Shown one piece after another: positions 1 through 5,567 of a stretch of DNA of 5,567 bases (positions are counted from its first letter, which is position 1; every line of letters starts with the position of its first letter). This DNA is from Deltaproteobacteria bacterium ADurb.Bin026 (GTDB lineage: Bacteria > Desulfobacterota > Syntrophorhabdia > Syntrophorhabdales > Syntrophorhabdaceae). The DNA lies in the NCBI GenBank assembly GCA_002071245.1, contig MWEV01000080.1, positions 1 through 5,567 on the forward strand. Reading direction: 5' to 3'. The position numbers and the translations under genes are program-made. The notes below the pieces were generated by a model. It had not been told where the DNA came from and made no database searches. It saw nothing but the letters and a program-made list of their open reading frames with translations.

Positions 1-2367
1 ATCGATATCCACCTCACTGACATTGACAAGCGGGTAGGCAGGGGGTTTTATGTTGCCTTTCATAATAGGTATCTTGAACTCCTCAACCCTGAATTCTCCT
101 GAATATTCTTCATGGGAACCGGAGACAAGATACACCGTATATCTCCCGAGCTTAGCCTCCCTTGGAATGGTCCACATGGTTTCTGCTGAACCGTTTGTTT
201 TATTCCACTTAAAAGGTAATGTGTATCTTTGATTACTCCCTGTATGTGATATCAATACCGACCGATAATCTTGGTCAGGCAAAGAAAGGCCATCTTTAGT
301 GCGTTTTCTCGCAAAATGCTTCATATGCACATTATCCCCAGCCCTGAAGAGCGTTCTGTCAAAGACCGTATGTGCAAAAACACCATCGCTGTATGATTCA
401 TAGGATACCTTGAATCTGTAAGGTTCTATACCTCTATCCCAGCTTGAATGAACGAAGGTCATATCGTCTTTAGTCTTGACAAAAACGAATAGTCCTGAGT
501 TCAACGCTGATATTGATTGGAGTTGGCTTTCGTCATAATATACATCATCGTCACGTTTTGCCTGGTTACATGCCAATACCTCATCCGAACTTGGCAGCAT
601 CTTATCGATGTGTGCAACCCCATCGTTACCTGTTGTTCCCTCCCAATGTACAGTTCCTCTGCAACTCCTGATCGTTACCTTTGCATTTGGCACTGGTTCT
701 CCTCCATCCAGTGTGGTTACCCAGACAAGAGACGAATCTTTGCCCCATTTAAAATGCGCTGAAATATTCGTTACAAGCGCTGATGTGGGCACATAAACAG
801 GTTTTTTAAGCCCGAGTAATGATGCTCCGAGTATCATACTCTCAAGTTCAGCAACATAAAACCCTGGTTTTTTAAGCGGAATGCCAATTACCTCAAAGGC
901 ACTGGTTCCTTGCGTTCTTGGCAGCGCAAATGAATCGGTCTTACTGTTGCCTTCGAAGACCGACCTTGTTCTACCGGTTACGGCTACCTTTTCGAGCCAC
1001 CTGATAATCTCAACATCCCCTTTTATGTTGGCTATGCGTGCAGAGATGTTCTCTGAGATATCTGGAGAATTTGCTTCTATTTTGTTTTTGTCCGATTCAT
1101 TTTGTTTTTTATCGAACATGCTCGGTGCTTCATCTATACCTCCATCTTTTGGGATTTCAACGATCTTCCCTTTCAGATAGGGTTCGATGTTTCTCACAGT
1201 GACGGGCAATATAGGGTCATCTCTTTCTATGATACCGAATCGTGAAGAAAACTTTGCAAGAGGTGGATAGCGATCTGTTTTTACCTTAAGGGCGAAAGAT
1301 TTTTGATTAGATAACGGTCTTCCTGCATCGTCTTTCATATCCGTCGGCAGGTTCACGGTAAAGGATGTTTTTTCAGGAAATGGACCTTTGAAAATCACCC
1401 TTGTTACAAAGTCCTTTTCATGATTGTCAAAAACAGGTTTATAGACTTTCTTTCCACCTTTTATTGTTATGTTTTCAGCTATCTTTTTGGGAACAGGCGA
1501 AGAAAAATGTATTGACATTGGTAGAAGCGCAATGCATCCAGACTTGGGATTTTCGCGATGACAGATGAATGAAGCTATAAACGGTTTTCTTGTTTTGTAA
1601 TGAAAAACCTGTTCGGCATTCGAAGGAACACCGCTTTTTGAAAGTATGCCTTTTCCCCACACAATACTCAAATTGAGATTGTTTGGAAGTTTCCTTTTGC
1701 ACTGTAATGCCAATACATGTTTGTTTTTCTTTTTGCCATATCCAGCATATAAAGAGTGAAGCAGCTTTTGTGTCTCCTGATCTGGCAATAGCCTTATGCC
1801 TACACGTTCTTTTGTATTCTCGAATAGGCAGAAGGCGTTTTTAATGACGGATTCTTCCTGTATGTCACCGTCAGGTTTTATAATAAATACCTGCTCTTCG
1901 TCGATATATTCTGAACCATCACCCGGATGAATTGAAACAACTTGTGGTCCGCCTGTTGAGAAGTTAAAAACCCTTTGTCCTTTTATCTCTGCACCTTTTT
2001 TAGTTCTTGTTTGCTTTTTAAGAGAGAATATGCATTTTATTCCGGCTTTAAGCTCTTTATCAAAGTCGTAAATCCAGTTTTTGCCATCCGCCCATCTTCC
2101 TTTCCCGGGGGATTCACATTTAATATCAAATGGTTCGAGGCTATCTATGTCTCCAAACGAAACCATCTCTTCAGAAAATCTTACAGTAACCTGCCTTACA
2201 TCCTTTACCTCACCCTGTGGGCTGAAAAATTCAATTTTTGATTCAGATGCAAAGGCATTGACACTGAAAAATATAAATAAAAAACATATACAGAAAGGGG
2301 TCATTTTTATTGAATTTATAATAGTGTTTTTTGTTTTTGCCATATGGTTTGTTATGTATCCGATCAT
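1..2367 (-). CDS. Bacterial alpha-2-macroglobulin family protein, N-terminal 789 residues (3' end beyond window)
   Basis: The frame is open from the ATG at 2367 to the window edge. Residues 1-40 form a signal peptide: a long, basic, polar N-region, a hydrophobic core at about 23-37, and an AFA site (38-40) before SES. There is no lipobox, so a soluble periplasmic protein is expected. Residues 44-110 resemble the first Ig-like domain of the large (about 1,900-2,000 aa) proteobacterial subfamily: FSPQGEVKDVRQVTVRFSEE, then a GRWADGKNWIYDFD block. A second Ig-like region follows, then a cysteine-paired block (C269, C278; FICHREN). Macroglobulin strands include GFYVAEL (502-508), GGEPVPNAKV (555-564), the family hallmark DRTLFRAGDNVH (670-681) and VEEFKIP (761-767). 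Family members are thought to trap proteases in the periplasm. The thioester CxEQ region would lie in the missing half, so its presence is unknown. The start at 2367 is chosen over ATGs at 2388, 2343 and 2304 because only it has a strong Shine-Dalgarno. Family call is confident; precise role is inferred. Confidence 0.92.
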   Translation of the reverse strand, partial: MIGYITNHMAKTKNTIINSIKMTPFCICFLFIFFSVNAFASESKIEFFSPQGEVKDVRQVTVRFSEEMVSFGDIDSLEPFDIKCESPGKGRWADGKNWIYDFDKELKAGIKCIFSLKKQTRTKKGAEIKGQRVFNFSTGGPQVVSIHPGDGSEYIDEEQVFIIKPDGDIQEESVIKNAFCLFENTKERVGIRLLPDQETQKLLHSLYAGYGKKKNKHVLALQCKRKLPNNLNLSIVWGKGILSKSGVPSNAEQVFHYKTRKPFIASFICHRENPKSGCIALLPMSIHFSSPVPKKIAENITIKGGKKVYKPVFDNHEKDFVTRVIFKGPFPEKTSFTVNLPTDMKDDAGRPLSNQKSFALKVKTDRYPPLAKFSSRFGIIERDDPILPVTVRNIEPYLKGKIVEIPKDGGIDEAPSMFDKKQNESDKNKIEANSPDISENISARIANIKGDVEIIRWLEKVAVTGRTRSVFEGNSKTDSFALPRTQGTSAFEVIGIPLKKPGFYVAELESMILGASLLGLKKPVYVPTSALVTNISAHFKWGKDSSLVWVTTLDGGEPVPNAKVTIRSCRGTVHWEGTTGNDGVAHIDKMLPSSDEVLACNQAKRDDDVYYDESQLQSISALNSGLFVFVKTKDDMTFVHSSWDRGIEPYRFKVSYESYSDGVFAHTVFDRTLFRAGDNVHMKHFARKRTKDGLSLPDQDYRSVLISHTGSNQRYTLPFKWNKTNGSAETMWTIPREAKLGRYTVYLVSGSHEEYSGEFRVEEFKIPIMKGNIKPPAYPLVNVSEVDID

Positions 2368-2370
2368 TTT

Positions 2371-2378
2371 ATCACCTC
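2371..2378 (-). promoter_or_regulatory. Strong Shine-Dalgarno for the alpha-2-macroglobulin gene
   Basis: On the minus strand this reads GAGGTGAT, a near-complete match to the 16S anti-Shine-Dalgarno. Its GAGG core sits 7 nt before the ATG at 2367. No comparable site precedes the in-frame ATGs at 2388, 2343 or 2304, so this site decides the start and gives an unusually long N-region before the signal-peptide core. Confidence 0.8.
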
Positions 2379-2462
2379 GTGTAATCATGGTTTTATAAGA
2401 AATCAAATCAAAAACAGAATAACAAATTTGAGATGCCGAACAGTGAAAGATTAATATCGTAT

Positions 2463-2666
2463 AATTGTCAAACTTACGGATCGTCTGTATTTTGTTATAA
2501 CATATTTTCTTTTCGAGAAGAATGTTTCTGTTATTATAAAAATTGTATTCGATAAAAGAAAAATGCTTGCTGAATCGATCTTATTTTTAGGTTGCTGGCA
2601 ATGATAATCAGACAATTATTTCTATGCTGTTTGGGTAGTTGTGTCCGTAAACTTTGTTTCAAAATT
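2463..2666. repeat. Imperfect inverted repeat pair about 200 bp across, possible mobile-element relic
   Basis: The left arm (2463-2480) reads AATTGTCAAAC then TTACGGA. The right arm (2644-2666), read on the minus strand, is AATTTTGAAAC, a 5-nt insertion AAAGT, then TTACGGA. The first block matches 9 of 11 and the second 7 of 7, in inverted orientation. A second inverted match, AATTGTCAA, pairs 2463-2471 with 2676-2684. Inverted ends around a short non-coding AT-rich stretch are typical of a decayed insertion sequence or miniature element. The interior encodes no transposase, I see no clear target-site duplication, and matches of this length can arise by chance in AT-rich DNA. Confidence 0.25.
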
Positions 2667-2675
2667 AAAAAACAG

Positions 2676-2707
2676 TTGACAATTTTGAGCCAATAAGATT
2701 CTATAAA
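2676..2707 (+). promoter_or_regulatory. Weak candidate sigma-70 promoter for the DUF169 gene
   Basis: A perfect -35 hexamer TTGACA lies at 2676-2681. The best -10 sequence, TATAAA (2702-2707), is 20 bp away, longer than the usual 16-18 bp. At the ideal 17-bp spacing the sequence is TTCTAT, a poor match. Its position 32-63 bp before the DUF169 start suits a promoter, but the spacing makes this only a candidate. Confidence 0.3.
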
Positions 2708-2727
2708 ACTAATATCAATCAGAAAGA

Positions 2728-2734
2728 GAGGGGG
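2728..2734 (+). promoter_or_regulatory. Ribosome binding site of the DUF169 gene
   Basis: GAGGGGG lies just before the ATG at 2739, with its AGG core (2729-2731) 7 nt upstream. It supports this ATG as the start. Confidence 0.7.
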
Positions 2735-2738
2735 TATT

Positions 2739-3494
2739 ATGGATATCCAACTCAAAGAAAGATTTTTAGAGCTCTGGAAGAGATTTTTTGATGGTGCACC
2801 GCTGCCTATTGTTTTCTTCTATACCGACCAAGAGAATATCGCACCGAAGGTAAAGCAGCATCTATCAGAACATAGGTGTATCTTTGCCGATATATCCAGG
2901 GTGACAAAAGGAAGATCCCTATGTTTCGATGGTGATTCAATCGGCTGTTTCGGAGGAAAAAAATACCTCGGCTATGCAAAAGGACTTATGCCTGATTTCG
3001 AATACTTTCTCTCATGTGGCATACCTGGAAAAATAGAAGGAGAGCGGTATAAAAAATCACCTGAACTTGTAAAAAAATACATGGAAAACATACCCTCATT
3101 TACAGCACCATCAAAATACATAGTATTTAAGAGATGGGACATGTTAAACGAGAGTGATAACCCTGAAGTGGTCATTTTTCTTGCGAACCCTGATGTATTG
3201 TCAGGGCTTTTTACACTGGCAAATTATGACTCAGAAGATTTTGATAGCGTTAAAACACCCTTTGGGGCGGGTTGTGCCACCATTGTGCTATATCCTTTTC
3301 TGGAGAGGCAATCTGACAATCCAAAGGCGATTGTAGGGGTCTTTGATGTATCTGCAAGACCTTATGTCCCTGCCAATACGTTAAGCTTTTCTGTTCCTAT
3401 GAATAGGTTTATTGTAATGATGGAACATATGGAGGAGAGCTTTCTAACGACTGGAAGTTGGACAAAGGTGCTAAAGAGGATAAAAAAGACTTAA
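2739..3494 (+). CDS. DUF169 family protein (COG2043), 251 aa
   Basis: This is a complete member of the DUF169 family, cytoplasmic proteins of unknown biochemical role common in anaerobic bacteria and archaea. Family features appear in order: an N-terminal segment APLPIVFFY (20-28) where the family usually has 'PPVAVKF'; a cysteine-bearing stretch with C47, C62 and the GCFGGKKYLGY block (69-79); the central strand EVVIFLANPD (143-152); the conserved PFGAGCATIV (174-183, C179); and the C-terminal run VFDVSARPYV (201-210), LSFSVPMNRF (215-224) and EESFLTTGSW (232-241). Length is normal for the family. There is no signal peptide or membrane segment. Conserved cysteines and glycine loops could bind a metal or cofactor, but that is inference. 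The next gene starts 50 bp downstream on the same strand with no terminator between, suggesting co-transcription. Family assignment is firm; the function is not known. Confidence 0.9.
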   Translation: MDIQLKERFLELWKRFFDGAPLPIVFFYTDQENIAPKVKQHLSEHRCIFADISRVTKGRSLCFDGDSIGCFGGKKYLGYAKGLMPDFEYFLSCGIPGKIEGERYKKSPELVKKYMENIPSFTAPSKYIVFKRWDMLNESDNPEVVIFLANPDVLSGLFTLANYDSEDFDSVKTPFGAGCATIVLYPFLERQSDNPKAIVGVFDVSARPYVPANTLSFSVPMNRFIVMMEHMEESFLTTGSWTKVLKRIKKT

Positions 3495-3530
3495 AAACGC
3501 ACCACATTTTTATTTCCGCTATATTTAGAA

Positions 3531-3537
3531 GGTGAGG
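3531..3537 (+). promoter_or_regulatory. Ribosome binding site deciding the start of the 81-aa gene
   Basis: GGTGAGG lies 7 nt before the ATG at 3545 and 4 nt before the in-frame TTG at 3542. The spacing favours ATG, so the product is taken as 81 rather than 82 residues. Confidence 0.7.
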
Positions 3538-3544
3538 TATTTTG

Positions 3545-3790
3545 ATGGAAATTAGCTGGGAAGAAAAGGATATGCTTAAAAAGATAGTCGAAAATCAGTA
3601 TACCGGTGGAGCATACAGGCGTGCTACCTGGATAGAAAAGGTTTGCCGCAGCAAGAGGGACAAAGATGTACTCGATGTGTTATGCCAAAAGGGTTTAGCA
3701 GAAATTGGTCTCGGTGGTACTGTTGCAGGTGATACGTATCGGGCATGCTGGCTGACAGAGAAAGGAAAATATTTGATAGGGGCAGAATAG
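3545..3790 (+). CDS. Small protein of unknown function, 81 aa, possible winged-helix fold
   Basis: I do not recognise this protein as a named family. It is intact, has a strong ribosome binding site and uses codons like its neighbour, so it is probably a real gene. The first third (ISWEEKDMLKKIVENQY) is a charged amphipathic helix. The middle contains a likely helix pair ending in DVLDVLCQKGLAEI (about 40-53). The end has two short strands around a glycine loop (GLGGTVAGDTYRACWL) and closes with LTEKGKYLI. A helix pair, a beta-hairpin wing and a terminal 'LTEKG' turn are typical of winged-helix proteins such as MarR- or PadR-like regulators, but here it is a bare single domain without a ligand-binding part. 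Cysteines are C34, C47 and one near residue 68. It follows the DUF169 gene by 50 bp and may be co-expressed with it. DNA binding is only a guess from the pattern. Confidence 0.7.
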   Translation: MEISWEEKDMLKKIVENQYTGGAYRRATWIEKVCRSKRDKDVLDVLCQKGLAEIGLGGTVAGDTYRACWLTEKGKYLIGAE

Positions 3791-3891
3791 TTCGTGATAT
3801 AAATATCTTTTATTTGCCTTTATCATAGACGCATATCCATTTTATTTGTAAATTATTTCAACCTATTGATATTGAAGAATAGAAGATTTTA
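3791..3891. other. Short convergent intergenic gap without a clear terminator
   Basis: The DUF169 unit (plus) and the metal transporter operon (minus) end here tail to tail. A bidirectional terminator would be expected, but I see only AT-rich inverted repeats: a short GATAT/ATATC pair near 3796-3807 followed by TTTTATTT, and ATTGATA/TATCAAT (3865-3871 and 3890-3896) with an 18-nt loop and no run of T. Neither is convincing, so transcript ends may overlap. Confidence 0.5.
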
Positions 3892-4737
3892 TCAATCCCG
3901 CAACCTGAAGATTTTTAATCCTCCTGCAATGAATAGATAGACAGCGCCGGCAATAACAATAGTAGTAGCACCAGTTGGGAGGTCTGGTTCATAGCTTATC
4001 ACAAGGCCTGTTGTGGTAAACAGAGCAGACAGTACGGCTGATAAAAGCATCATATGCCAGAGTCTTTTTGTGAACTCGCCCGCGATGGCTGCTGGAAGGG
4101 TTAAGAGGGCTATGACCATCACTATACCTACTACCGTGACCAGTAGCACGACTGTCAACGCTGTTAGGCACAGGAGAAAAAGATAGTATAGTTCAACGTT
4201 TATCCCCCTTAGGCGAGAAAATTCCTCATCGAAACAAATGGCGAGGAACTGATTGTAGAAAATTGTGCCGGTAGCAACAACAAGGGCATCGAGACACAAA
4301 ATCATCCATAGTTCGTTGGGGGATACCATGAGGATGCTACCAAAAAGATAACTCATCAGATCTTCGTTATACCCGGGTGTCTTAAATATGAAAAGAATTC
4401 CTGTAGCCATTCCAATAGCCCACAGTGCCCCTATGACTGTATCCTCTCTCTGCTTTGCCCGCATACTTACAAGCCCTATGATTATGGATGCGACCATGGC
4501 AGCTAACGCTGCCCCATAGAGTGGATGAAACCATTCCCAGTGGTATACAACCTGACAGTATCGTGCAACGCCAAGCCCCCCAAGAACGATATGTGCTATA
4601 CTTCCTGCGATATAAGTTATTCTCTTTGTAACGACATAGCTTCCTATGATACCGCAGGCAACACTTGAAAGAATGCCTGTCAAAAGTGCATATTGAAGGA
4701 ACGGATATATAGGAAGGTCAGAAAAAAATGTATACAT
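3892..4737 (-). CDS. znuB: Zinc/manganese-type ABC transporter permease, ABC-3 family
   Basis: This is the integral membrane subunit of a cluster-9 metal ABC importer, which moves Zn2+ or Mn2+ from its binding protein into the cytoplasm. The 281 residues are almost entirely hydrophobic, with about seven or eight membrane segments (roughly 13-36, 42-58, 72-91, 100-118, 143-161, 183-212, 220-244, 253-275). Family landmarks are GIIGSYVVTKRITYIAGSIAH (about 29-49), the LMSYLFGSIL block (127-136), and the cytoplasmic DEEFSRLRGI (170-179), which precedes a long hydrophobic stretch ending in ALLTLPAAIA, as in ZnuB and MntB proteins. Length is slightly above E. coli ZnuB. A loop around 61-74 carries H66, H71 and three aromatic residues. 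The start is 3 nt after the ATPase stop, with GAGG 8 nt before the ATG inside the ATPase gene, so translation is coupled. Zinc versus manganese cannot be decided; the symbol marks the family. Confidence 0.9.
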   Translation of the reverse strand: MYTFFSDLPIYPFLQYALLTGILSSVACGIIGSYVVTKRITYIAGSIAHIVLGGLGVARYCQVVYHWEWFHPLYGAALAAMVASIIIGLVSMRAKQREDTVIGALWAIGMATGILFIFKTPGYNEDLMSYLFGSILMVSPNELWMILCLDALVVATGTIFYNQFLAICFDEEFSRLRGINVELYYLFLLCLTALTVVLLVTVVGIVMVIALLTLPAAIAGEFTKRLWHMMLLSAVLSALFTTTGLVISYEPDLPTGATTIVIAGAVYLFIAGGLKIFRLRD

Positions 4738-4740
4738 TCT

Positions 4741-5496
4741 TTAATCCTCAAATCCTTTTTGTTCTCTTTGGCCATGTTGGACCATTCTCACATCGGTTCT
4801 GTAGAGATCGTTGATCATCTCTCCGGTGATGGCTGTTGTTGGATGAACAGCTACTTTACGGTTTACACAGACAACTCGTTCAACGAACTGTGATACAAAA
4901 CCCAAGTCATGACTTACAACTACAACGGTTATGGTTTTACTTAAGTTATTCAGCAGTTCGAAAAGTTCTGTTTCAACAGCCATGTCAACGTTGGAAGTTG
5001 GTTCGTCAAGGAGGAGGAGTCGCGGTTTGGTTGCGAGGGCTCGAGCGATGAGTACCCTTTGACGTTGTCCACCGGACAATGCCTTGAATGGGCGATTCCA
5101 TGTATCCGACATTTCAAGTTTTTGGAGTGCCTCAAAACATATCGCAATATCCTTTTTTCTGTATGGGCCAAAGATAGTCCTGTTTCCCAATCGACCCATT
5201 AGAACGACGTCAAGAACAGTAACAGGAAAATAGGGGTCAAATTGAATATACTGAGGCATGTATCCGATTAATGAACGCGCCTTGTCAGGGGACAGGTTAA
5301 AGATTTTTATGGTTCCCCGTGAGGGCTTCAGGAGTCCCAACATTAGTTTCAATAGTGTAGTCTTTCCACCAGCGTTTGGACCGACAATGGAGATGAATGA
5401 CTTGTCATAAATAGCAAAGCTTACTTCTTTCAGTACTGGGGTGTTATTATAGGAAAAATCAACATCCTGAAAACTGACAGCTACCACATCGTCCAT
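4741..5496 (-). CDS. znuC: Zinc/manganese-type ABC transporter ATP-binding protein
   Basis: This is the cytoplasmic ATPase that drives the neighbouring permease. All nucleotide-binding motifs are intact over 251 residues: A-loop Y16, Walker A GPNAGGKT (39-46), Q-loop Q82, signature LSGGQ (140-144), Walker B LLLLDEP (160-166), D-loop SNVD (168-171) and switch histidine H196. The segment after the Q-loop, FPVTVLDVVLMGRLGNR (90-106), and the C-terminal tail (MINDLYRTDVRMVQHGQ) match ZnuC/MntA-type ATPases rather than other importers. Length is normal for the family. The ATG at 5496 is preceded by AGGT 7 nt upstream; a better GAGGAG lies 12 nt before the ATG inside the upstream gene. Its stop is 3 nt before the permease start. 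The Walker A has GG in place of the usual GAG, a variant that keeps the essential Lys45 and Thr46. Function is confident; the metal carried is not resolved. Confidence 0.94.
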   Translation of the reverse strand: MDDVVAVSFQDVDFSYNNTPVLKEVSFAIYDKSFISIVGPNAGGKTTLLKLMLGLLKPSRGTIKIFNLSPDKARSLIGYMPQYIQFDPYFPVTVLDVVLMGRLGNRTIFGPYRKKDIAICFEALQKLEMSDTWNRPFKALSGGQRQRVLIARALATKPRLLLLDEPTSNVDMAVETELFELLNNLSKTITVVVVSHDLGFVSQFVERVVCVNRKVAVHPTTAITGEMINDLYRTDVRMVQHGQREQKGFED

Positions 5497-5504
5497 TGAG
5501 TTAC

Positions 5505-5567
5505 CTATCTCCTCGCTAATCCTTTTTCTATTTCAGAGGCAATCTTTTCAAGATTGGAAAGGTAGTC
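5505..5567 (-). CDS. C-terminal tail of a probable metal-binding periplasmic protein (ZnuA-like), partial
   Basis: Only the last 20 codons and a TAG stop are in the window: DYLSNLEKIASEIEKGLARR. This resembles the final amphipathic helix of zinc/manganese ABC transporter substrate-binding proteins, which typically end with 'Y..NL..L...I...L'. The gene lies 8 nt upstream of the ATPase on the same strand, the expected place for the solute receptor of this importer. Twenty residues cannot prove the family, so the call rests mostly on context. The operon promoter and any Zur- or MntR-type operator must lie beyond the window. Confidence 0.65.
   Translation of the reverse strand, partial: DYLSNLEKIASEIEKGLARR

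Larger units (their letters stand above)
2368..2738. other. Divergent AT-rich intergenic region, no convincing gene
   Basis: This 371-bp gap separates two divergently transcribed genes and should contain the promoters of both. Its composition is more AT-rich than the flanking genes. The only long frame in it, on the minus strand at 2534-2755, starts inside the DUF169 gene, has no ribosome binding site and makes no recognisable protein. Visible elements are the two ribosome binding sites at the edges, a perfect 10-bp palindrome TGTTATAACA (2493-2502), and TTGACAATT in opposite orientations at 2463-2471 (minus) and 2676-2684 (plus). An imperfect inverted repeat is listed separately. I could not identify a clear promoter for the alpha-2-macroglobulin gene: TATAAT on the minus strand at 2533-2538 has no matching -35, and the minus-strand TTGACA at 2466-2471 has no matching -10. 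Confidence 0.7.

Noticed and set aside
881..1180. Plus-strand 99-codon frame
   Set aside because: It is a shadow of the alpha-2-macroglobulin gene on the opposite strand, whose translation is clearly family-like across this stretch.
1975..2398. Two overlapping plus-strand frames of 88 and 105 codons
   Set aside because: They lie opposite the N-terminal domains and signal peptide of the alpha-2-macroglobulin; their hydrophobic tail is the reverse complement of the signal-peptide region.
2449..2471. Possible minus-strand promoter with TTGACA at 2466-2471
   Set aside because: At 17 bp spacing the -10 position reads TTTCAC, and the better TATTAA (2451-2456) is only about 10 bp from the -35.
2493..2502. 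Perfect palindrome TGTTATAACA as an operator
   Set aside because: A 10-bp A/T-rich palindrome is expected by chance in such DNA, it occurs once, and no regulator with that site is implied by the neighbouring genes.
2534..2755. Minus-strand 73-codon frame in the intergenic region
   Set aside because: It begins inside the DUF169 gene, has no ribosome binding site, and its translation is rich in residues expected from random AT-rich DNA with no recognisable domain.
3796..3815. Possible rho-independent terminator after the 81-aa gene
   Set aside because: The GATAT/ATATC stem is only 4-5 A/T-rich pairs with a tiny loop and the T-run is interrupted, so it is too weak to call.
4950..5171. Minus-strand 73-codon frame overlapping the ATPase
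   Set aside because: It is in a different frame of the znuC-type gene, which has every ABC motif intact in its own frame.

Overview
This AT-rich window (about 40% G+C by eye) looks like a chromosomal segment of a Gram-negative, probably anaerobic bacterium. A secreted bacterial alpha-2-macroglobulin, a DUF169 protein and a zinc/manganese-type ABC transporter occur together in Desulfobacterota (deltaproteobacteria, including syntrophs). That placement is an inference from gene content, because the window holds no rRNA or other phylogenetic marker.

Layout. Bases 1-2367 (minus strand) are one open reading frame that runs off the left edge. It encodes the N-terminal 789 residues of a large alpha-2-macroglobulin family protein with a cleavable signal peptide, and its C-terminal half lies outside the window. 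Bases 2368-2738 are a very AT-rich divergent intergenic region with no convincing gene. It holds a ribosome binding site at each edge, a poor candidate promoter, and an imperfect inverted repeat about 200 bp across that could be a small mobile-element relic. Bases 2739-3790 (plus strand) hold two genes that probably form one transcription unit: a DUF169 protein (251 aa) and an unrecognised 81-aa protein that may have a winged-helix fold. Bases 3791-3891 are a short convergent intergenic gap without a good terminator.

Bases 3892-5567 (minus strand) are the downstream part of a metal-uptake operon transcribed from right to left. It starts with the last 20 codons of a probable substrate-binding protein, followed by an ATPase (ZnuC type) and a membrane permease (ZnuB type, ABC-3 family). 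Intergenic gaps are 8 and 3 nt, so the three genes are almost certainly co-transcribed and translationally coupled. The binding protein would capture Zn2+ or Mn2+ in the periplasm, the permease would form the channel, and the ATPase would power import. The sequence does not settle which metal is carried.

Most of the window is ordinary housekeeping or accessory content. The points most worth a second look are the DUF169 plus 81-aa gene pair, the large alpha-2-macroglobulin subfamily with its paired cysteines, and the inverted-repeat structure between them. I saw no CRISPR array, tRNA, rRNA, intact insertion sequence or recognisable defence system.
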